Shown piece by piece: positions 36,980 to 47,876 of a DNA stretch of 64,000 bases (position 1 is its first letter; every line of letters starts with the position of its first letter). The notes under the pieces are model-generated. The model saw only the letters and a list, made by a program, of their open reading frames with translations. It did not search any database and was not told the DNA's origin. The DNA is from Pseudofabraea citricarpa (Eukaryota; Ascomycota; Leotiomycetes; Helotiales; Dermateaceae), in the NCBI GenBank assembly GCA_029641185.1, contig JAPWGK010000020.1:558001-622000 (forward strand). The letters run 5' to 3'. Both the position numbers and the translations under genes were made by a program.

Positions 36980-37462
36980 CTATACCCGCTGATCATAGCG
37001 ACTGTGCCTTTGCCACTGCCTGTCACATTCACTCTTACATCCGTCCAGGGTCCCAGCTGTGAAGATTCTCCGAGAGCAAGCCGTGCTGACTGGCCCCCGA
37101 CCTCAAGCAAAGACCCCGTCAGTCGACTTCTGTAAGATCTCCAGAACAACTTTTTGCCTCCCCAATCCCTCCTCGAACACTGCTAACCTTCCAACGTGGC
37201 AGGCGTCCCAACGAACCCCGCCTCATCTATCACAGGTCATGTTGTAGATGCTGGTACTTTCGAGCCCGTCCGTGCCCAACATCTTCAACCTCCCCTCCTC
37301 GAGAGGCTCAGCCGACACCTGCACCTTCCAACACATAAAGGGCCGTCAGTCTGGGTTTGCTATACCAATTAAATACCGGCCCAAGAACAGGAGGGGGAGG
37401 GCGATTGTGCGAGCACAGCACGCCTCGGTCATTTCCCCAAACGCAACTACCACAACTTGGCT

Positions 37463-39798
37463 ATGAGTTGGGATTCGGCATACAGGTGAGACTGCTATCT
37501 TGCTCCTCCAGAGATGCTTCAGCTAATCGGGCTGCTATAGTTTTGGTACCCCAAACGCCCAACCGCCCACTCCAACCAAGACGCCAATCACGGCCACCTT
37601 TCCGAGCCCGACCTTCCAGACACCCAAGAACAACAATTCGAGCTTCGACAACCGCACCGGATGGACGCCGACCTTTGCGGAGGAGTATTCGGTTTTTAAT
37701 GCCACCCCAGGCCGTCTCACCGTCCATAATCATTTTATAGAAACCCCAAGACCGCCAACGGAGAGGCGGCGGTTGGCCAGTACGGGAGATCTTGCCGAAG
37801 AGATTGCGACTCATGTGCACCATATATCCTCAGGCCCACCACCCGCTGTAGATCCCTCGAACCAATTGCTATCCTCTGCCGGCCTGGATTCCTCACGCAG
37901 CCGATTCGATGCTTTCACCACGGTAACACCACAGAAACCTAAGAAGTATCTGGACGAGGCCTACAGCGGCCAGACCGCCACGCCACCTCATTCTGCGTCA
38001 AAGGGCTCAAGGAAGCTCGCACCTAAGCTCTCTACAACAAATATGCAGTATGATTCCCAAGATAGCCAGTTTGGCCAGAATGAAATGTCCACCCAGCAAC
38101 ATATCATGCCGTACCCCCAAACTTCATCAGACATGTTTGGATACCCTCTATCTGCCCCCGCTGCAACTCCTGCCTTTGGTGCCAAACCTTTCTGGGACAA
38201 CGACACGAGTATGAGTGGCATGGATATGGATTTTGCCCCAGAGAACTCGACATACAATACAAGCACCCACCGCCCGGCCAATTCCTTCGATTGGGGTAGG
38301 AGCAATCAACTCTTCCAAGAAACTGCAAATGTTCCACGGTCTCAAGAAGTGCAGCAGCCTGTCAAGAGGCAGAGAGCCCTTGCCCCAAAGGCACCTGCGC
38401 CAAGCGTCAGCCAACCAAGTTCTCTTGCTCCATACGATGGTTCTGTTCCAACCTCAAATAATCCTTTCACATCAACAAACCTGGGCGGTGTAGATCCCGG
38501 CCTTCTGTTCAGTCGCCCTTCGAGCTCAACAACCAATGCTAGCCAGAAGACTGGATTTGAAGATGTCGTACTACCCCATACCAGACCCTCAACTAGCCAG
38601 GTAACATTCGAGCCTTATCAGCACCAGTTGAGAGAATCTAGGCGAGATCAGGAGGAATTGCGCCGCTCTCGTAGCACTCGTGAGAACGGATCGTTTCGTT
38701 TTGATAGATCCAGAGGGACGGCAAGCTCACCAGTTAGAGGATCTGCGCGCCCGGGTATGCATAGAAGCATGAGCGACAGTAAAGGAAAGAGAATCCAGGC
38801 TAAGCGGCACTCGGTCTCCGCTGGTGGTCCAACACGTACGGAAGATCGGCCAAATTCGCGGACAGGTCGATCGTCACCAGTGAAGCAGTCGCGGCTCACC
38901 AACCTCACATCAATCCCAGAATCTCCGGACCGCAGACTTCGAACCGAAGTCAAATTTACCATTGATGCTAATGGCAGAGCTAAAACCGAGACCATATACG
39001 TTAGAGATGAGCCGAAGAGAAGGAAACGTGGACCATCGGTTTTAAACAACGATTCTTGGGGATCCTCCTCATATGAGTCTTCCAGTGACGACGAACCAAT
39101 AATAATACCCAGTCAAAACAACTCTTTTGCAATCCCGTCACAACGTCATCCCTCAATACTTTCCCGCTTCGAAGGCTCAAGTAGTATACCCGATGGCCGC
39201 AGGAGTAGTGCCAGTGGAAGCAGCTACAACCGGTCTGATTCCTCAAGAGATCAATCGAGCCAGTTGGATGGTCATGATAGCGAGGCCGAGACGGTCATGG
39301 ATGACGAGGATGGGTCCGGAGACGCAGCGCGCGAGTTGCGAAAGGTGATGGAAAGCAGGAAGCAGCGTCAACAGGAACCAAGAAATACTCGACATCATCG
39401 ATATACATCAGATCAACGTGGCAGTATGCGGCATAGCGGTTACGGGTCCTCTGCTACATCGCCCACGGACTTTGAAGGAGCAACGCCTTCCAGCACGAGA
39501 AGTGGCACGACGAGATGTGTGTGCAACAAAGCAGACGGCGATGGTTTTATGATTCAATGGTAAGAATTCATGCATAGTGCTGGCATTTTCTTAACTAACG
39601 TGGTCTAGTGAATCCTGTGACAACTGGCTCCACGCGCAATGCGTTGGCATCGACCGGCGAAGCTTACCGCCCGTCTATATCTGCGCCTTTTGTGCTAATA
39701 CTCCAAATAATGTGCGGGGGCTGCGGAAAGCTGCTCGAGGTACATCGAATCTCATAGCGTCGCCTTTGGCACATAAGTCATTTAAGTCGTTCCGATAA
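37463..39798 (+). CDS. PHD-finger chromatin protein, largely disordered
   Basis: Three exons, 37463-37485, 37541-39559 and 39609-39798, give 743 residues. The start MSWDSAYS is separated from the main exon by a 55-base intron; the joined frame is open and protein-like (FGTPNAQPPTPTKTPITATF). Residues 10-660 are low-complexity, rich in Ser, Pro, Arg and Asn, with basic and acidic patches. A C-terminal PHD finger (about 668-715) is split by the second intron: CVCNKADGDGFMIQC, then ESCDNWLHAQCVGI and VYICAFC, a complete C4HC3 zinc set. The tryptophan in NWLHAQC and the acidic D before G fit PHD fingers that read methylated histone H3K4, though binding is not shown. It is probably nuclear. I recognise no named orthologue with confidence; Cti6-like corepressor subunits are one candidate class. 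Confidence 0.88.
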
Positions 39799-40244
39799 AT
39801 TTTGAATGAGGTCTAATAGAAGTGATGATTAAAATGCGAGATGGATGACTTTGCATAGCGTGATGGGGATGGCATGGCACGGCAAGGCCTGGCGTTGCAT
39901 ATTAGGATCTAAAAGATTTTCGATTTATTTTTGTTAGATACCCTTCCTGTGTAATGATAAAATATACTCAGTTACATGTGTCGTGCAAGTAGCTGCAAGT
40001 AGCTGCACGTGAGCTGGAGCTTGAGCTTGAGCTTGAGCTGCAGGTCGCTTGGTGGGGAAAGCTCCCCGCTCTCGGTTCAACTATGTTCCGGTCCAAACTC
40101 TCCGACACCGGCTGTGCGGGGCAGAGGCAGAATAAGAATTCAGCTTCCCACGAGTTGCAGCCTGCCAAATTCTAATCCTCAAACCGTTGAATTCGTTCCT
40201 TTATATCTCCTCACTAAAACTACTAGACCTCCACATACATCACA
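39799..40244. other. Spacer between the PHD gene and LEU2
   Basis: About 450 bases. AGCTGCAAGT and AGCTTG repeats lie at about 39,988-40,040. Pyrimidine- and CACA-rich sequence precedes the LEU2 start. No gene is seen. Confidence 0.5.
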
Positions 40245-41611
40245 ATGGCAACCCACAACATCGTCGTCTTCGCAGGTGACCACTGCGGTCCAGAGGTATG
40301 TTTAGATACATGATGAGTTGTGGAGAGCATGGACTGACAATCGTCTCAGGTGATTGCTGAAGCAGTCAAGGTATGTCAGATACAAGCAACACATGTAAAG
40401 GACATAGGCTCAGATCAAGTATAGATTCTCAAGGTTGTCGAAGCAGGCCGACCAAGCGTGGGAAAGTTTAACTTCCAAGAACATCTCCTTGGTGGGGTAA
40501 GTGACATCTCCAACCGCCTACCCCGCGATATACCACTGACGGACGTGACCCGTATATAGTGCTCAATTGACGCAACTGGCGAACCCTTGACCGCGCAAGC
40601 ACTCGAAGCAGCCAAATCGGCCGACGCCGTCCTCTTGGGAGCCATCGGTGGGCCAAAATGGGGCACAGGAAAGGTGCGACCCGAGCAGGGTATTCTCCAG
40701 CTCCGCAAGGAGATGGGAACGTACGGCAACCTTCGACCATGCAACTTTGCCTCTGAGTCGCTCGTCGATATCTCTCCTCTCAAGGCCGAGGTCTGCAGAG
40801 GTGTAGACTTCAACATCATCCGTGAGCTCACCGGTGGTATCTACTTTGGAGCACGAAAGGAAGATGATGGGGATGGAACGGCCTGGGATACGGAGCCATA
40901 CTCACGCCCAGAGATCGAGCGCATCACTCGATTGGCAGCTCACCTTGCCCTGCAACACGAGCCCCCCTTGCCGGTCTGGTCGTTGGATAAGGCCAATGTT
41001 CTTGCGACTTCTAGACTCTGGAGAAAGGTGGTTTCTGAAGTCATGGCTAAAGAGTTCCCTCAATTAAAGATCGGACATCACTTGATCGATAGCGCCGCTA
41101 TGTTGATGGTCAAGAACCCGAGAGCCTTGAACGGTATCGTGGTGACGAGCAACTTGTTTGGAGATATCATCAGTGATGAGGCTAGTGTGATTCCTGGAAG
41201 TATTGGTCTGTTGCCAAGTGCTAGTTTGAGCGGTGTTCCGGATGGAAAGAGCAAGTGCAATGGTATCTATGAGCCAATTCACGGTAAGCAGTCCTCTTAT
41301 TCTTCTTTTTCCTTCCTTTTTCTTTTTCGGTGTAAAGGGAAAGACAAACACTTGCTTACACTGTCTATTCAGGCTCTGCCCCTGATATCTCTGGTCAAGG
41401 CATCGTAAACCCAGTCGGCACCATCTTATCTGTAGCCATGATGTTGAACTACTCTTTGAACCTCCCAACCGAATCCAAGGCCGTCGAAGAAGCCGTGCGA
41501 AGAACGATTGAGAAGGGCATCCGAACGAAGGATATCGGAGGATCTTCCAAGACTAGCGAGGTCGGTGATGCCGTTGCTGAGGAGTTAAAGGCTGTCTTGA
41601 GCTCTCTGTAA
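40245..41611 (+). CDS. LEU2: 3-isopropylmalate dehydrogenase (leucine biosynthesis)
   Basis: Five exons, 40245-40295, 40350-40370, 40425-40496, 40560-41283 and 41373-41611, give 368 residues, the usual length. The enzyme oxidatively decarboxylates 3-isopropylmalate to 2-oxoisocaproate with NAD+ in leucine synthesis. Signatures are [10 protein letters not shown] at the N-terminus, [11 protein letters not shown], the substrate-binding arginines around RPEQGIL and [14 protein letters not shown], and the metal- and NAD-binding region [19 protein letters not shown] with [14 protein letters not shown]. The three micro-exons at the 5' end are typical of fungal orthologues. The cytosolic location fits the absence of a leader. 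Nothing is broken; all catalytic residues that I can locate are present. Confidence 0.97.
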
Positions 41612-41986
41612 ATTTGAGGAGGTGGGGTTGAATCTAAAAAAAAGTTATATGATGTTATGCTGTTGATCGATCGAAAAAGATTGAACGAGATTAAATGAAA
41701 TGAATTGAACAGAAACGGATTTTCTAGGTTTGCTTGTTGTCGGTTGACTTGGCTGTGGGTGGTTTTGATTTTGCTGGAGGTGAGCTGTTCAATAATCTTC
41801 GTGCGTAGCTGCTTGATATGCACCTATATATGTGTATGTGATCGAATGATGAAATGAATACCGTAACTCGAAACCCCCGATTTCACATATAGATACAGAT
41901 ACATATATGCACATAACTATACCCTCCACGCTTCTAACCCCGCGCAACAAATAGATGAATTCCTCAACTCGAGCCACCGTTCAGCT

Positions 41987-42023
41987 TAGCTCAGCTCAGC
42001 TCAGCTCAGCTCAGCTCAGCTCA
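41987..42023. repeat. AGCTC pentanucleotide microsatellite
   Basis: About seven AGCTC units, downstream of LEU2. Confidence 0.9.
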
Positions 42024-42110
42024 ACTGATGTGCAATGGTGGTTGGTGTGTTTAACTGCATGCCTACAAAATGGCAAACTGGCAGAGTAGCAAACTAGCCT
42101 CCCCCTCCGT

Positions 42111-42173
42111 ACATCATCACATCATCACATCATCACATCATCACATCATCACATCACATTATCATCACATCAT
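42111..42173. repeat. ATCATCACA minisatellite-like array
   Basis: Tandem nine-base ATCATCACA units, partly degenerate at the end. Confidence 0.85.
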
Positions 42174-42702
42174 CCCTGGCACCTATATTACATTACATGA
42201 CTGACTACCTCCTCCTTCTCTTCTCCTTCTTATTTTCAGTTTCAGTATCAATATCTATATCGATCGATCGACTGAGTGAGTGAGTGAGGTCTTGTTGAAC
42301 ACAGTCTCACGTTACGTGCGTAGATTGGTTAGTTGGTAGATTGGTTGGTTGGTTGGTTGGTTGATCCGTTGATCTGTTGATTAGTTGATGGATGGATAAA
42401 TACTTAGGCAGGTGGTAGGTAGGTAGGTAGTGTGTATTATTATAATACAGTAGAGTAGAGTAGAGAACGATAGCTCAGATTATAAACTTCGACTTAGAGA
42501 TTCGCTCGGTAGAACTCTTCTGCTTCTGCTTTTGCTCTTGATTTTTGACTTTTCGTAATTGGAATTTCGGATCCTCGAACGCTGTGGTTGTGGTGCTGTA
42601 TACATACTTACCTACCTACCTACCTAGTATATATGTATGTGTCTATTATTTATATTACGGAGAGAAAGCCCAAGGGGATATTGTGAGGGCGTGCGGAGGT
42701 GT

Positions 42703-42736
42703 AGGGGGGGGGGGGGGGTGGGGGGGGGGTGAGGAG

Positions 42737-42767
<31 letters not shown>
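42703..42767 (+). repeat. G-rich block with a 28-base uninterrupted G run
   Basis: A block almost purely of G with few interruptions, ending in 28 consecutive Gs at 42740-42767. It could form G-quadruplexes. The precise run length may be affected by sequencing or assembly error. Confidence 0.8.
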
Positions 42768-42769
<2 letters not shown>

Positions 42770-43004
42770 TGACGCACGTCGTCGACGACCACGACGACGA
42801 GATGGAGGAGCTCTCTCGAGAAGGAAATTACGGGAGGGAGGGATATTCTTATAGCGAGTTTCTTTTCTTCTCTTTTCTTTTTTTGCAAGGAAGGAGAGGG
42901 GGATGCAGAGGAAGGAAAGAAATCTCACTCAAGTGTATGTATCTAGTAGGTATATGTAATACCTATACAGAGAGATTCAGGGAAGTCTAATTACTAGAAA
43001 GACC

Positions 43005-43039
<35 letters not shown>

Positions 43040-43728
43040 AGATAAGATAATAATACCACGTGGTTTAGTTGAATTAAATTGAATTGCATTCCGTTCCATG
43101 TCCACGCGACCCGAGACGATACAATCAGATAGACACAGAAAATACTTTTTCAATCTTTCATTTTCAATTCCTATTCCATCCCATCCCATCCCATCCCATC
43201 TCATCCATCTCGGATCTAAAATATGTACAGAAGAATTCTAAAAGTCCACCCGTCTCCCTGATATTAAAAAAAGTCCTATTTCCAACCCGTGATCCTTGAA
43301 AATTTCCCAATTGCTCCACTTCCTCCCAATCCTTTCCGTTCCTTCCATTAAGTTATAACCCCCGCCTAGATATTGTGCCGTTTGAAAACAAGAAGAAAAA
43401 GATAAAAACCGCCGCCACAATTCGTTTTCTTTTGATCCCCACTGTTGCCGCAGATGCCAAACCAAAAACAAGAAACGCTTCGTGATGCTCAAATCAGAAA
43501 AGAATAAAAAGGAGTGTGCTGTGCGACCTATGTTACGTATGTTACGTATGTATGTGTGCTAATGCATGTATGTATGCCCTGGAAAAAAATCATGTACTCG
43601 TGTCGCGTCGAATCGCTCGCTCGCTTAAGGAAAGCGAAAAAGAGATGCAATTCGTAAATCATGTGCGTCAGAAAGAGTAAAAAATAAGAGAAGAGAGAAA
43701 GACAGTGTCCACGAAAAGCAGAAAGGCG

Positions 43729-45041
43729 CTATAGAGCAGCCAGAAGAGCCATGCCTGCACCGGCAAGCATAACGGCCGGCTTGTTCATGGAAGCGGCATT
43801 TCCAGTAACCTGCAGCGGGGCCGAGGACGTCGTGCTGGTAGGCGACACGCTCAGGACGGTGCTGGGTCTGGGAGTGACGCTCAAGGAAGAGATGACGGAG
43901 GATACAACCGAGCTCACGATGACGGTCGATGGGAGTGGAGTAGTGGTGATGATGGTTGGTGGGCTGGAGACGATTACGCTGGACACAACTTCGACGCTGG
44001 AAGTAAGCGTGTACGGCGTGGCAGTGACGACGATGGTGGATCCAGGCGAAGTCGCTGTCTGCTCGGATGGGTACGTTACCGTCTCGTACTCTGGCACGCT
44101 GGTGATTTGCGTGATTGGCACAAAGACGGTGGCCTTTGTCGTCGGTGGCTCGAAAGTCGCCGTGATGGTGTACTTAGACGTCAGTTCAACCGTGTTGGTG
44201 ATGGTCTCGGCAACGGTAATTGTAGAACCGGCTGAGATGGTTGTGTAGAACGATTCGATGCACGTCTCTGTGGTGTAAACCTCGGAAGTCAGGTACTCGG
44301 TGGTATGTAGTGTTGTGCTATTTCTCGTTAATACAGCTTTCTTCAGCTAGCGACAGGTAGACTTACTAGACTGGGATCGTTGTTGGCAACTTGACTTCAA
44401 TTAGGGAAGTGGATGTGTAGATTATAGTAATTTCTTCTCCGGATACAGTCTTGGTTTCTGTAATTGGGCAAAGGCTTGTCGATGTCTCATATACCCATGT
44501 GCCGACAGAGACCGTCTCGGGCTTCTCGGTGACAGTTGCGTAGTATGTAGTTGGAACAGCAGCTGATAATTAGTTAGTTTTGTTTTTTAATTGCGAGTGG
44601 ATCAGATGCTCGCTTACTCTCGACTACGGATGTGGTGGTGTAAACTTCTGTATAGGTTGTCCCGGCTTCAGTCTTTGTGACAGTTACAGGACACAGCGTC
44701 GTATAGGTTAGAATGACCTCAGTAGTAGTTGAAGCGACGCCAGTTGGCCCTATGTTGTGTTAATTAAATTCCATATTCGAAGTTTGTCCTTGCTCACCTG
44801 GAACTGTGACCTCGCCTCCGCAGCCTCCTACACAACTGGTCACGACAATTGTGGATGTCGTCAAGTGAGTGACATATGAAGTAGTGCCACCAAGAGTATG
44901 GGTCTCAGTGACGGGGCATTCAGTTGTCGTCGTATAGATTGTTAAAGTGGTCTCGGTCGGCTTGGGATGGTCCCAGCGTGGCATAACATCTTGAGCAATG
45001 GCCGAGGCGGCTAGTGCCAACAGAGAAAATGCTGCCTTCAT
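43729..45041 (-). CDS. GPI-anchored, Ser/Thr-rich cell-surface protein
   Basis: Four exons on the minus strand, 44798-45041, 44618-44749, 44367-44562 and 43729-44317, join to 386 residues. The N-terminus MKAAFSLLALAASAIAQ is a clear signal peptide with a cleavage site after AQ. The body is Thr/Ser/Val-rich with repeated segments containing a CPVTET or CPITET cysteine motif (three copies, about 60-100 residues apart), suggesting diverged internal repeats with regular cysteines. The C-terminus has the omega-site region TGNAASMN followed by the hydrophobic tail PAVMLAGAGMALLAAL, as for GPI anchoring. It is expected to be O-glycosylated and linked to the membrane or cell wall. No adhesin or CFEM domain is recognised. 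Three short introns interrupt the repeats at similar places. Confidence 0.85.
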
Positions 45042-47876
45042 GATGAACGATGACTTGAGTTAACTGAATGTGGAGAGAGGGATAGTGAGAGGAATGTGAG
45101 CTATTCAGAACTTGGACAACGAAGGTGTTTAAGTAACCTGAACGAAGGAGTTACTCGTTGTGGGAGAGGTTGGACAAAAGCTTCTTATACGCGAGGCTGG
45201 TTGTGCAGATAGAAACTTAAAGGCAAGGCGGGGGAGCCAGTTTCTTATGCAACAAAGAAAAAAGTACTATTCCTTACTGTGTGTTCCTGTTTGCCGATGC
45301 ATGCGAGATGCCAACTAGCATGCATGGGGATTTCATGATGCAACATACAGTTGGCCAGCCATGAAGAAGCCATCATCATCGGACCGTCGAGTCGCTGGAT
45401 ACGTTGGACGAGAGTGCAAAAGTCTGATGATGCCAGCCCTGTATCTGGCTGGGCTGACCGTTGATCAGGCAATACCCTGCATGGGGTAGTGCAGTGCAGT
45501 GCTACGCTGGCGGCGCGAGCAGAGTTGTGGAGGCTGGTGATACTCTGGTGGCCGGTGCATGCTGACGGTTGATTGGCGTCGTCTTGGGCCATGGGCACCC
45601 GGGCACGGTTGCCAGCAGAGCGACCAGCAACCACTTAGAAGCCACCGTGTACCAGGGCACCAGGGGCAGATCCTCGACGATGATGTCGATAATCAACGGG
45701 GTTGGAGGGGTCGTCCGACCAGGGTCTGTTCCTGAAAATCCTGGAACTCGCAAAATGCGCATGTCATACGTAGTAGAGAATGGCCATTTGCCAGATCGCC
45801 CTTTTCAGCCGTCTCTCAAATGAAGATCAGCATCGTAGGAGAAGGCCTCGGTGGAGAAACAGAACTGTAGCTCGATTGTATGTGTGCGTCTCATAAGGAG
45901 AAGAAGAGAGAGAAGGATAGCAGAGGAGAGGCCTTGTGAGATGTGAGGCGGAGTAGCCCGTGCGCTGCTCGTGTCCAATCACGTGATGTGTAATGACAAG
46001 CATAGACGACAAATGTGATGAACCCCAGATATTGCTGCTAAGAGAGCCGAGAGCTGGAAAGGTGAGGGGGCGGGGCGAGAGAGGTCGAGCCAGGAATAGA
46101 AAACAGAAAAGCTTAGTATTCCTCTCATATTATTGTCGCGTGCGTCTGGCTCTTCGCTGTCCTCGCAGCCATCCTGTTTTCTTCTCGAGAGCGTTGGCAC
46201 TTAGCCAGTCAGCTAGTAGAACTATTGCTGAACAGCAGAGTTGGCTGGGCAATCCAGTCCATTTTCTTGGGCTACAGCAACTCAAATGCGCCGCCATCGC
46301 CGATGATAAGCTGTGTCCCTGGTTCTAATGCAAGCGCCATGGTTAGTTCGGTGAAGAATACGGTCGGTACAGTAGCGACGGCAGCGAACAAGAATTACAG
46401 ACCATGCGAGAGCATAAGAGATGGTTTAGCGGCGAGCCATCTCACCTCGGCCATGGCGACAGAATCGACCTGTACGCCGATAGATTACCTCACAAAAAAG
46501 AGATACTACTCCAGACGGCATTGAGATTGATCTACTCACCATAAGATCGACAAATCCCGAGTATGCCTTGCTGTCGCATCGCATAACACACCACTAGCCA
46601 CAGGAAGCTGGAGCTACTGTGGGCATCCGGTGATGCTTACAACTAGCAACTGTGGTGCTCTTCTAATTTATTTAGTTGTATATAGTCACTTTTGATCCAA
46701 GACAAGTCACCAACCTCCTCCTTCTTCTACTGTGCCTCGCAAGTTTTTACTGGCTGTGTAAAACGAAAGATGGGATGAGAATAGATTTTAACATGCTCAG
46801 GTGGTGATCGTGCCACTGCGATGCTCGCCACGAACGATGCCTGCTGCGATGCCCGTATTCATTAGCGAGTCAGCCTTTCAGGGGCCAATAGTTGGTTGAC
46901 CAGGGGAGACTGTGGGAGACATGGGGAAACAGTGCGTGAGAGGAAGAGGAGAGGGGTAATGGAAATGCCAAGCAAGTTGACACCAACCACACCAATTGGA
47001 CAGACAGCCTGGAAGATCCAGAGTTGGCGGCATCAAAGCACAACTGCGTCATAGGCAATGTGCACTCTGCTCGCATGGATGTTCACTCCAGGTCTCCAGG
47101 AGTCCGGGAGGATGGAGATGCGATTCCATCACTTCTCTGTCTTTATGTACGGAACCTTCGGAAGCAAAGTTTTACTGTTGTAAGAATAACGGCAGATGCT
47201 AGACAGAGGTAACGTCTACTTCAACTGGCCTGGGAGCATGCGATATAAAATGAATGTGCTGGAACTCTGGCATATATCTGAAATATATAAGCACATGAGA
47301 TGTTTCTTGGGCCGGGATATAAACGTCCCTCGCTGACACCTTACAACCATCGAGGGTAAAATACCCATCCTGTGTTCTGCACAGAGCTGGAGAAAGCATT
47401 CCCTTGGGGTATGTTCGGATTTCCTTGTACAGCTGCTAGGACGTGCAAAGATTGGGAGAATGCTCCTACGAATTCGATTCCGTATATTTGTTGTCATTGA
47501 TGTTTCATGGTTCTGTTTTCTCATTCTTCGAAGCATTATGATTTAATCGATGTAATATCCACGGCTTACAACATAGCTGAAAATTCTGCGTGCTTATGCC
47601 AAGCTAAACATCAGATCGAACTTCGCATGAACGCCTCTCTTCAAGAATGTCGAAGCTTCTACCTTGAACGACTGGGTTGGATCTTGCGCTCTGATGGCAG
47701 GGGGCAGCTTCTCTTATCCCCTCGACGTCAGACTGAGAATTCGGACCTTTTAATGCATGAGTCGGTTCCTCACAAAGTACTGTTCAACTCGCAAAATCAA
47801 ATGCTGTCATGTCGTCGCATCAAACTCCGCCTAACAATGGGATTCAGTGAAACCAAAGGTAAAAGAAGCTTAACTT
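45042..47876. other. Intergenic region without a supportable gene
   Basis: About 2.8 kb. Open frames of 60-130 codons occur on both strands (for example 45245-45762 and 45993-46524), but none shows recognisable protein composition, splice structure or motifs. A very small intergenic gene cannot be excluded. No tRNA was seen. Confidence 0.4.

Larger units (their letters stand above)
28601..37462. other. 8.9-kb gene-poor region dense in microsatellites
   Basis: No coding region here is convincing. The open frames over 100 codons come from Pro/Arg/Ser/Leu-rich simple repeats. It contains T/C-rich tracts (29,570-29,660; 30,180-30,260), a GTCCAAG/GTCCGC run at about 29,855-29,930, CATCTG near 30,490, CTCTA at 30,620-30,657, TG at 31,952-31,974, AGCTCC at 32,841-32,864 and 36,955-36,979, GTGGTG near 35,455-35,480 and CTCTAGACTC near 36,375-36,413. 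GTACTGTAC-like motifs recur. The last 1-1.5 kb are C/T-rich, as in the leader of the PHD gene. A long non-coding RNA or unusually long UTRs are possible but not shown. Confidence 0.5.
41612..43728. other. Microsatellite-rich intergenic region
   Basis: About 2.1 kb without a supportable gene. It is crowded with simple repeats: AGCTC at 41,987-42,023, ATCATCACA-type at 42,111-42,173, GGTT near 42,335-42,362, GGTA near 42,415-42,430, CTAC near 42,605-42,625, a G-rich block at 42,703-42,767, AG near 43,005-43,040 and CATCC near 43,165-43,205. Confidence 0.6.

Noticed and set aside
40080..40115. CCGG half-sites upstream of LEU2 as a possible Leu3 site
   Set aside because: The two CCGG/CCGGC pieces are not spaced like the known CCGGNNCCGG element, so the case is too weak.
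45245..46524. Several open frames of 80-130 codons on both strands between the GPI protein and DML1 genes
   Set aside because: None has protein-like composition, splice signals or motifs. A small intron-containing gene cannot be fully excluded but is unsupported.
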